A stretch of 21,647 bases of DNA. It comes from an uncultured Novosphingobium sp. (GTDB lineage Bacteria; Pseudomonadota; Alphaproteobacteria; Sphingomonadales; Sphingomonadaceae). Made by a program: the position numbers and the translations under genes. The stretch covers positions 1-21,647 of the forward strand of contig CALCQB010000281.1 of the NCBI GenBank assembly GCA_937897535.1, written 5' to 3'. The notes beneath the pieces were generated by a model that did not search any database, was not told the DNA's origin, and saw only the letters and a list, made by a program, of their open reading frames with translations. Of this stretch, positions 6,534 to 12,965 are shown one piece after another; within the stretch, counting starts at the first letter, position 1, and every line of letters begins with the position of its first letter.

Positions 6534-7373
6534 ATGATCCGCTTTCCTGCCATCCGCCGACTGGCTGCATGTGCCGCGCTGCTAAGTACAGCGATGCTCG
6601 CGGTTCCGGTCCAGGCCCAGGGCGACCTGCTGGTCGCGCCGACCCGGGTGATCATCAACAGCGGCGGCAACGCCGAAGTGGTGCTGAGCAACATCGGCGA
6701 CAAGCCCGCGACCTACCGGATCTCGCTCGAACTCCGGCGGATGGATGAAGACGGCGATTTCAACGACGTCGAAGAGGCCGCCGCAAACCCGGCCGAGCGC
6801 GCCGCGCTCGACATGGTCCGCTTTGCGCCCAAGCGGGTAACCCTGCTGCCGGGCCAGCCCCAGGCGGTGCGGATCTCGGTCCGCCCACCCGAAGGCCTGC
6901 CCGACGGCGAATACCGCGTGCACATGAGCTTCCGCGCGATCCCCACTCCGGCGGCGCCTACAGCGGCAGCTCCGGCCGAGACCGCGCCTGCCACCGGTGT
7001 TTCGATCCAGCTCACCCCGATCTATGGCATCACCATCCCGGTGTTCGTGCGCAAGGGTCGGCTCGAGGCACAGGCTACGATCGGCAGTGCGCGGCTGGTC
7101 CGGTTTGAAAGCCAGTCGTTTCTCGAGGTCGAGATGGGCCGGACCGGCCAGCGCTCGGTCTATGGTGAGCTGATCGGCAAGGGCCCACGCGGCGAGATAC
7201 TGTTCTCCATGCGCGGAATCTCGGTCTATCCCGAGGTCCAGCGCCGCAAAGTGCATGTGCCGTTGAATGCTGAACAGCTGGCCAAGGTCAAAGGCCCGGT
7301 GAAGCTCGAATACCGCGAACTGCCGGAAAACGGCGGCGCCATGATTGCGCAAGCGACCGTGACAGTCTCGTAA
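6534..7373 (+). CDS. PapD-type periplasmic pilus chaperone
   Basis: The 279-residue protein has a signal peptide (MIRFPAIRRL... ending VQAQ near residue 28-29), so it acts in the periplasm. The mature protein follows the PapD two-domain plan. Domain 1 (about 30-137) begins LLVAPTRVII, has the VVLSNIGDKPATYRISL strand pair and FAPKRVTLLPGQPQAVRI. It ends GLPDGEYRVHMSF, matching the family's PG-x-x-Q-x-V-R and G-E-Y-R-x-H signatures. An Ala/Pro/Thr-rich linker (about 138-152) leads to the C-terminal domain with TPIYGITIPVFVRKG. Such chaperones complete the Ig fold of pilin subunits by donor-strand complementation and deliver them to an outer-membrane usher. Neighbours fit: a DUF4402 subunit gene upstream and a usher-like gene 39 bp downstream. 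GAGGGGA precedes the start codon. Confidence 0.93.
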   Translation: MIRFPAIRRLAACAALLSTAMLAVPVQAQGDLLVAPTRVIINSGGNAEVVLSNIGDKPATYRISLELRRMDEDGDFNDVEEAAANPAERAALDMVRFAPKRVTLLPGQPQAVRISVRPPEGLPDGEYRVHMSFRAIPTPAAPTAAAPAETAPATGVSIQLTPIYGITIPVFVRKGRLEAQATIGSARLVRFESQSFLEVEMGRTGQRSVYGELIGKGPRGEILFSMRGISVYPEVQRRKVHVPLNAEQLAKVKGPVKLEYRELPENGGAMIAQATVTVS

Positions 7374-7412
7374 CCGTGCGGCGCAGCCAACGATCGCGAT
7401 CCTCCTGACGTC

Positions 7413-10100
7413 ATGAAACACTGGCTCGCCCGGACCCGCAAGGCCGCCGCAGTGATTGCGGCGGTGCTTGGCGTTTGGGCGATGCCGGCCCAGGCCGAGG
7501 GCTGGAGTGCCAATGACGACGATTCGCTGCTGCTCGAACTGCGCAGCGGCCAGTTCCGGCTCGGCGAACCGCTGCGCGGGTACCAGACTCCCAGCGGGGT
7601 CTGCGTCGATTTCGCCGATCTGATCCAGGCGCTCGACCTGCCGGTCCGGCTCGACAAGAAGTCGCGCCGCGCAACTGGCTGGATCTTTGCGGAAGACCAG
7701 CGACTGGTGATCGACCGCGACTCCAACATGGTACAAACCATGAACGGAAACCGGTCGATTGCGACCGATGCAATCCAGGACACCCCCGAAGGCTGGTGCA
7801 TGGGCCTGTCGGCGCTATCCCAGTGGCTGGGGGTGAAGTTCCGCCCCGATGTCGCCAATCTCGCGGTGGTGATCGAAACCGACCGCAAACTGCCGTTTCT
7901 TGAGGCGATGGAGCGTAAAAGTCGCGCGGCGCGACTTCGCACGCCCAGCGACCGCGAATTCGACCTGGCCAGCCTACCGCAGGCTCAGGCGCCTTACCAA
8001 GCCTGGCGCGCCCCAGCGGTCGATGTCCAGATCCAGGGCCAATGGAACTCGCGCGGCGGGTTTACCAGCCAGTACGAGGGCCTCGCCAGCGGTGAAGCGC
8101 TCGGGATGAGCTATACAGCGCGGTTGGCGGGGAGTGATTCGCTGCTGCCCAATTCGCTGCGGCTCAAGGTCTATCGCAACGATCCCGCGGGCGGTCTGCT
8201 CGGGTCGCTTGGGGCAACTCAGGTTGCGGTCGGCGATGTCGACACCCCGACCGGGGCATTGTCCGGCCAGAGCGCCTACGGCCGCGGGGCCTTCATCTCG
8301 AACCGCCCGCTCAACTTGCCCTCACGCTTCGGCAAGACGACGCTACGCGGTACCTTGCCGGCCGGATGGGACGCCGAGCTCTATCGCAACGGCGTGCTGC
8401 GAGCCTACCAGCCCGATCGCGGCGATGGCCGCTATGAATTTCCCGATATCGAGCTGCAATTCGGCGAAAACGAATTCGATGTGGTGCTCTATGGCCCGCA
8501 AGGGCAGGTCCGCCACGAACAGACCAGCCAGAATGTCGGGATGCAGAACCTGCCGGCCGGCAAGACCTGGTACTGGGGGGGAATCCTCGAAGAAGGCAAG
8601 GACCTGATCGATCTCGGCAAGCCGAGCTACCTGACCCAGTCCGGCTGGCGCTGGGGGGTCGGGGTCGAGCGCGGGCTCGATAGTCGAACCACCGCGGGGC
8701 TCGGCTATCACAGCCTGACCCGCTCGGGACGCCGCAAGCACTATCTCGAGGCGATCCTGCGTCGCTCGGTCGGTCCGATGCTCGTCGAGCTATCGGGCGC
8801 GCAGCAGTTTGGCGCCGGCCGGGCCTTGCGCGGCGAGGCGCTCGGGCGGATCAAGGGTGTCAACTTCAATGCTTATGTCCTGTGGGTCGATGGCGCGTTC
8901 GATTCGGACCTGGTTTCGATCGAGCAGCGCCGCGAATTCGGGCTGCGGCTGTCCGGCTCGGTCAAGCTGGGTGCGTGGCGGCTGCCGGTCGAGGCCGGTG
9001 GGCGTCAGACGCTGTCGCGGCGCGGGGTGCGGATTACCGAACTGCTGAGCCGGGCCTCGGGGCACATCGGGCGGGCCTCGTTGACGCTCGAACTGCTCAA
9101 TCGCCAGGTCGCCGGTCCGGCACCGCTGACTGCGGGTGAAGATCACGGCAACCGCCTGACCCTGATCGGCAACAGCCGGATCGGGCCAGTGCGGCTGCGC
9201 GGTCAGGTCGCCTTCGGGCTCGACGGCAACCATCCGGGGTTTCAGCGCAGCCAGATCGTGGCCGACGCGCCGATCGGCCCGGCCTCGACCCTGCGCGCCG
9301 GGTTCGACTATGACGCGGTCGGTAGTCGGCAGGAATATTCGCTGGGTTATGTTCATCAATTCAAACACTTCGCCTTGCGCGGCGAGGGCCGGGTCGACAG
9401 CCACGGCCAGGTCGGGTTCGGCCTGACCCTGGCCTTCAGCGTCGGACCCGATCCGGTCGATGGCGGCTGGCGGGTCTCGCGCGAGCGGCTCGCCGAAACC
9501 GGCCAGGCCAGCGTCGAGGTCTTCCGCGACGAGAATGGCGACGGCTATCGCCAGGCGAACGAACCGGCGGTCGAGGGCGTCGCGGTCGAAGCTGGGTTCC
9601 GCCACGGCGAGCTCGCGACCAATGCCGATGGCCGCGCGGTGATCGACGGGCTGACGCCCTATGTCCCGGTGCTGGTCTCGATCGACGGGGGCAGCCTGCC
9701 CGATCCGCTGCTCCAGCCCAAGGGCCGCGGCATGGTTGTGACCCCGCGCCCGGGGGTGACCGCCAGGGTATCGCTGCCGCTGGCCCCGACCGGCGAGATC
9801 GAGGCCGCGCTGCTCGGTCCCGATGGCGAGCCGCGTGGCGGGATCGGGATCGAGCTGGTCGATGCGAGCGGCGTCGTGGTGCTGCGCGGCCAGAGCGACT
9901 TCGATGGCTACCTGTTCTTCGATTCGGTGCCCTATGGCAGCTATCGCCTGCGGCTGACCGAAGTCAGCGCCAAGGCGCTGGGGGCCAGGCCGGATCTGAC
10001 CGCCAGCTTGCGGATCGATCGCGCCACGCCGTCGCTGCGGTTGGGCCACTTGCGGATCGCGCTGCTGCCGGTCACGCCGGACCTTGCCCGGGCCGATTAA
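7413..10100 (+). CDS. Divergent usher-like outer-membrane protein with SdrD_B-like tail
   Basis: The 895-residue protein has a signal peptide ending AMPAQA (about residue 28). Residues 30-170 form an unusual N-terminal region with two Cys (63 and 129) and no visible PapC N-domain. Residues about 205-680 consist of alternating polar/hydrophobic strands typical of a beta barrel. Around 295-370 a usher-like stretch is visible: TTLRGTLPAGWDAELYRNG, then GRYEFPDIEL, FGENEFDVVLYGPQGQ. These phrases recall the conserved blocks of fimbrial ushers. Residues 697-745 (VEVFRDENGDGYRQANEP...) match the SdrD_B/prealbumin-like fold with a Ca-binding-like D-x-N-x-D-G. A second beta-sandwich follows at about 785-860. 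Such tails occur in proteins annotated as carboxypeptidase regulatory-like. With a DUF4402 subunit and a PapD-type chaperone upstream, I infer an assembly/secretion pore. No strong Shine-Dalgarno is seen before ATG 7413. A fixed surface receptor is the alternative role. Confidence 0.72.
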   Translation: MKHWLARTRKAAAVIAAVLGVWAMPAQAEGWSANDDDSLLLELRSGQFRLGEPLRGYQTPSGVCVDFADLIQALDLPVRLDKKSRRATGWIFAEDQRLVIDRDSNMVQTMNGNRSIATDAIQDTPEGWCMGLSALSQWLGVKFRPDVANLAVVIETDRKLPFLEAMERKSRAARLRTPSDREFDLASLPQAQAPYQAWRAPAVDVQIQGQWNSRGGFTSQYEGLASGEALGMSYTARLAGSDSLLPNSLRLKVYRNDPAGGLLGSLGATQVAVGDVDTPTGALSGQSAYGRGAFISNRPLNLPSRFGKTTLRGTLPAGWDAELYRNGVLRAYQPDRGDGRYEFPDIELQFGENEFDVVLYGPQGQVRHEQTSQNVGMQNLPAGKTWYWGGILEEGKDLIDLGKPSYLTQSGWRWGVGVERGLDSRTTAGLGYHSLTRSGRRKHYLEAILRRSVGPMLVELSGAQQFGAGRALRGEALGRIKGVNFNAYVLWVDGAFDSDLVSIEQRREFGLRLSGSVKLGAWRLPVEAGGRQTLSRRGVRITELLSRASGHIGRASLTLELLNRQVAGPAPLTAGEDHGNRLTLIGNSRIGPVRLRGQVAFGLDGNHPGFQRSQIVADAPIGPASTLRAGFDYDAVGSRQEYSLGYVHQFKHFALRGEGRVDSHGQVGFGLTLAFSVGPDPVDGGWRVSRERLAETGQASVEVFRDENGDGYRQANEPAVEGVAVEAGFRHGELATNADGRAVIDGLTPYVPVLVSIDGGSLPDPLLQPKGRGMVVTPRPGVTARVSLPLAPTGEIEAALLGPDGEPRGGIGIELVDASGVVVLRGQSDFDGYLFFDSVPYGSYRLRLTEVSAKALGARPDLTASLRIDRATPSLRLGHLRIALLPVTPDLARAD

Positions 10101-10112
10101 TCGCGCGATTAA
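10097..10112. promoter_or_regulatory. 16-bp perfect palindrome, candidate operator
   Basis: TTAATCGCGCGATTAA overlaps the stop codon of the usher-like gene and lies 71 bp before the acyl-CoA dehydrogenase start. It is a perfect dyad without a loop or T-run, so it fits a dimeric repressor site better than a terminator. The cognate regulator is unknown. Confidence 0.4.
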
Positions 10113-10183
10113 ATTCCGGTTGACCGCCGCGCCCCCGGCGCATTACGCCTCTCGGCAACAGATACCCTTGAGAGGAACCGCCG

Positions 10184-11338
10184 ATGTCGCTCGATTCGCT
10201 GGCCCGCACCGCCTACAACGAAGATCACGAAGCCTTCCGCCAGACCGTGCGGCGCTTCGTCCAGGAAGAGATTGCGCCGAATCAGGCAGCCTGGGCCGAG
10301 GCCGGGATCGTCCCCAAGTCGATCTGGCCCAAGGCCGGTGAACTGGGCCTGCTGTGCCCGACGGTGCCGGAGGAATACGGCGGTCTCGGGCTCGATTTCG
10401 GCTACAACGCGATCGTCGATGAAGAAAGCGCCTACCACGGCGGAGTCACCACCGGCTTCTCGCTCCAGTCGGACATCGTGTCCAACTACATCATCGCCCA
10501 CGGCTCGGAAGAGCAGAAGCGCGAATGGCTGCCCAAGCTGGTCTCGGGCGAGGTGATCACCGCGATCGCGATGACCGAACCGGGCACCGGGTCCGACCTG
10601 CAGGGGATGCGCACCACCGCCAAGAAGGACGGCAATCATTACGTGATCAACGGGTCGAAGACCTACATCACCAATGGCCAGAACGCCGACCTGATCCTGG
10701 TCTGCTGCAAGACCGATACCGAGGTGCAGCCGGCCTGGAAGGGCGTCTCGATCGTGCTGGTCGAGGCCAGTCGAGAAGGGTTCAAGCGCGGCCGCAACCT
10801 CGACAAGATCGGCCAGGACGAGGCCGATACTTCGGAACTGTTCTTCGAGGACGTCCGGGTGCCGATCACCAACTGCCTCGGCGAGGAAGGTCAGGGCTTC
10901 ATCTATCTGATGAGCGAACTGCCGCAGGAACGCCTGTCGATCGCGGTCTCGGCCCAGGCCTCATCGCAGCGCGCCTTCGACATGACGGTCGAATATACCC
11001 GCGACCGCAAGGCCTTCGGCAAACCGATCATCGATTTCCAGAACAGCCGGTTCGTGCTGGCCGATCTCAAGGCCAAGCTGCAGGTCGGCTGGGCCCATCT
11101 CGACTGGGCGCTGACCCGGCACCTCAACAAGGAACTGACCCCCGAAGAAGGCGCGGCGGCCAAGCTGTGGCACACCGAGCTGCAGTGGGAAGTGATGGAC
11201 AAGTGCCTGCAACTGTTTGGCGGCGCGGGCTACATGAACGAATACCCGATCGCCCGGATGTGGCGCGGCGCGCGGGTCACCCGGATCTTCGGCGGGACCA
11301 GCGAGATCATGAAGGAGCTGATCGGACGCAAGCTCTGA
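10184..11338 (+). CDS. Acyl-CoA dehydrogenase, LCAD/IVD-type catalytic site
   Basis: This FAD enzyme oxidises an acyl-CoA to the 2,3-enoyl-CoA and passes electrons to electron-transfer flavoprotein. The 384-residue product has the normal length and all three domains. Visible are the flavin/substrate motif AMTEPGTGSD (129-138), GSKTYITNGQNAD (157-169) and the C-terminal CLQLFGGAGYMNEYPIARMWR helix. The end reads IFGGTSEIMKELI: the Glu of the usual YEGT is Gly here. Instead ELPQERLSIA carries Glu249 at the place used as catalytic base in long-chain and isovaleryl-CoA dehydrogenases. The likely substrate class is thus long-chain or branched acyl-CoA, but the true substrate cannot be read from sequence. 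A TTGAGAGGA ribosome binding site precedes the start. It stands alone, followed by a REP-like repeat and a terminator. Confidence 0.93.
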   Translation: MSLDSLARTAYNEDHEAFRQTVRRFVQEEIAPNQAAWAEAGIVPKSIWPKAGELGLLCPTVPEEYGGLGLDFGYNAIVDEESAYHGGVTTGFSLQSDIVSNYIIAHGSEEQKREWLPKLVSGEVITAIAMTEPGTGSDLQGMRTTAKKDGNHYVINGSKTYITNGQNADLILVCCKTDTEVQPAWKGVSIVLVEASREGFKRGRNLDKIGQDEADTSELFFEDVRVPITNCLGEEGQGFIYLMSELPQERLSIAVSAQASSQRAFDMTVEYTRDRKAFGKPIIDFQNSRFVLADLKAKLQVGWAHLDWALTRHLNKELTPEEGAAAKLWHTELQWEVMDKCLQLFGGAGYMNEYPIARMWRGARVTRIFGGTSEIMKELIGRKL

Positions 11339-11370
11339 CATCAATTCTCGATATGACCGACCTACTCCTC

Positions 11371-11477
11371 CCTTCCCCGGCGGGGAAGGGTCGGGGATGG
11401 GGGAGCGAGGCCGCCAGGCCTGGCGTCGATGCCGGCGTGGAACCCCCACCCCCCAGCCCCTCCCCAACAGGGAGGGG
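11371..11477. repeat. REP/BIME-like paired hairpin repeat
   Basis: Two hairpins face each other. CCTTCCCC-ggc-GGGGAAGG lies at 11371-11389. CCCCTCCC-caaca-GGGAGGGG lies at 11457-11477. The flanks of the two (TCGGGGATGGGGG and CCCCCACCCCCCAGCCCC) are also roughly complementary, giving an outer inverted repeat of about 110 bp. GC-rich units of this style are scattered between genes in sphingomonads and related alphaproteobacteria and look like REP pairs. Only one copy is in the window, so dispersion is not shown here. Confidence 0.65.
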
Positions 11478-11535
11478 AGTCACAGGTCCGGATCAATGTG
11501 ATCTGGCAATAGCCTGAATTTCGCGTCGGATACCA

Positions 11536-11566
11536 GAAGGGGGCCCTGCGGCCCCCTTCTTCGTTT
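11536..11566 (+). terminator. Intrinsic terminator between convergent genes
   Basis: GAAGGGGGCC-CTGC-GGCCCCCTTC is a perfect 10-bp stem with a 4-base loop (11536-11559), followed by the T-rich TTCGTTT on the plus strand. It lies between the acyl-CoA dehydrogenase gene and the convergent glycine-zipper gene and could stop transcripts from either side, better for the plus strand. Confidence 0.82.
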
Positions 11567-12294
11567 CAGTTCGTGCGCACCCGCTTGTCGGGCACGATCC
11601 GGACCCGCTTGTCCGGGACCTTGCGGTAAGTGGTTACGGTCCGATAGCGCGCCGGGGTGGTCGTGGTGACATAATCATCGTAAACCACGGTTTCCTTGCA
11701 TTCGCGTGGCTGGGTCTGGCCCTGGACCTGAACGTAGGCGACCGGGACCATCACCATCATCGGGGCATAGCCGTAGCCGACAACGGGCTGGCCATAGCCC
11801 TGGCTCCAGCTGGTGTTCTGTTCAAGGTAGGATTCGCACCAGTCACGCGCCGCGCGCTGGTCGGCTGCGTCGCCGATCGCGCCGCCAGCGACCGCGCCAA
11901 CGGCGGCCCCGGCGATCGTGCCGACCACCCGGTTACCCTTGCCGCCGATCCGGTTGCCGACCACGCCGCCCAATACGCCGCCAAGCACCGCGCCGCCAAC
12001 CTTGTTGCCGCTGCCGTGGCGGCGACGGCATTCACCCAGCCAATTCGCCCGGGCCTGTTCCCAGCCGGGCGGATAGGCGCCCGGCTGGCCCGGCAGCATC
12101 GGGGGATGGCCGGCGGGATGGGCCATCGGCGGTCCGCCGTGCCATTCGGGGCGATTGTCGGGCATTGGGCCGTCATAGACGTTGCCATCGGCATCGACCA
12201 CGCCGGACGGTGGGGGTGGCAGCGCGGGCTGGGCCCAGGCCGGTGCGGCAAGCGTCAGCGCGGTGACGCCAAGCAGGGCGAGACGAACAGACAT
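11566..12294 (-). CDS. Glycine-zipper 2TM envelope protein (17-kDa surface antigen-like)
   Basis: The 242-residue protein has a signal peptide (MSVRLALLGVTALTLAAPAWA) cleaved near residue 21, with no lipobox Cys. Residues 23-80 are Pro/Gly/His-rich and probably disordered. Residues 98-145 form a glycine zipper (GGAVLGGVLGGVVGNRIGG and VVGTIAGAAVGAVAGGAIG) as in the Rickettsia 17-kDa antigen/2TM family of envelope proteins. The C-terminal part is Tyr/Val/Thr-rich and ends in a short repeat, KVPDKRVRI then IVPDKRVRT, encoded by a direct DNA repeat near 11576-11620. The exact role is unknown; family members are membrane or cell-wall associated. AGGGGA precedes the ATG. Cys at 89, 153 and 199 could form disulfides. 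Confidence 0.85.
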   Translation of the reverse strand: MSVRLALLGVTALTLAAPAWAQPALPPPPSGVVDADGNVYDGPMPDNRPEWHGGPPMAHPAGHPPMLPGQPGAYPPGWEQARANWLGECRRRHGSGNKVGGAVLGGVLGGVVGNRIGGKGNRVVGTIAGAAVGAVAGGAIGDAADQRAARDWCESYLEQNTSWSQGYGQPVVGYGYAPMMVMVPVAYVQVQGQTQPRECKETVVYDDYVTTTTPARYRTVTTYRKVPDKRVRIVPDKRVRTN

Positions 12295-12421
12295 GGCAAT
12301 CCCCTGGAAAAGCCGGGCGATTCCGGCATTAACCTGGAATTTAGCATCAGGTCCGGCCTTTGACCAAGGCTTGCGGGCCGCCCGTATTGGGGCTGTCCCG
12401 ATTCGGAGCAGGCCGAAGCGG

Positions 12422-12904
12422 TCAGATTACGGCCGCAATGACTTCAGCCAGGGCTTCGATCCCGCGGGCGTCATCTGCATCGAACCGCGCAACCTCGGGG
12501 CTGTCGAGGTCGATCACCGCGATCACCTGTCCGTTACGCCGGATCGGGACCACCAGTTCCGCCGCGCTGGCCGCGTCGCAGGCGATATGGCCGGGAAAGG
12601 CGTGCACGTCAGGCACCAGCTGGGTCTCCCCGCTCGCCGCTGCCGCGCCGCAGACCCCCTGGCCAAACGGGATCCGGATGCAGGCGGCCTTGCCCTGGAA
12701 CGGACCGAGCACCAGCTCGTTGTCGATCACCCGGTAAAACCCCGCCCAGTTGAGCCGGGGCAGATATTGCCAGATCAGCGCGGAGAGATTGGCCATATTG
12801 GCGACAGCATCGGGTTCGCCAGCGGTCAGCCCGCGCGCCGCTTCGGCCAGTTCGCGGTAAAGCTCGGCCTTGGGCTGGTCGGGATCGGGTTGGAAAACGT
12901 ACAT
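12422..12904 (-). CDS. msrC: Free methionine-(R)-sulfoxide reductase (GAF domain)
   Basis: fRMsr reduces free L-methionine-(R)-sulfoxide, using thioredoxin as reductant. The 160-residue protein is a single GAF domain of usual length with NWAGFYRV (52-59) and ELVLGPFQGKAACIRIPFGQGVCG (63-86). VPDVHAFPGHIACDAAS (97-113) and the late IAVIDLDSP follow. The three family Cys are all present at 75, 85 and 109, including the catalytic one in HIACD. The gene is transcribed leftwards, divergently from the sorbosone dehydrogenase-like gene, and ends 127 bp before the glycine-zipper gene. That 127-bp gap contains only its neighbour's ribosome binding site and no clear terminator. Confidence 0.95.
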   Translation of the reverse strand: MYVFQPDPDQPKAELYRELAEAARGLTAGEPDAVANMANLSALIWQYLPRLNWAGFYRVIDNELVLGPFQGKAACIRIPFGQGVCGAAAASGETQLVPDVHAFPGHIACDAASAAELVVPIRRNGQVIAVIDLDSPEVARFDADDARGIEALAEVIAAVI

Positions 12905-12965
12905 CGGGCCGTCGATAGCCTAGACTTTGGTTGCCGCCTAGCCGGTGACAAAGTATCACCCCCCC

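Noticed and set aside
10097..10112. Palindrome as terminator of the usher-like gene
   Set aside because: No loop and no T-run; it would not form a stable RNA hairpin of terminator type.
11364..11480. GC-rich inverted repeats as CRISPR or insertion-sequence ends
   Set aside because: No regular spacers, no transposase frame and no target duplication; REP-like structure explains it better.
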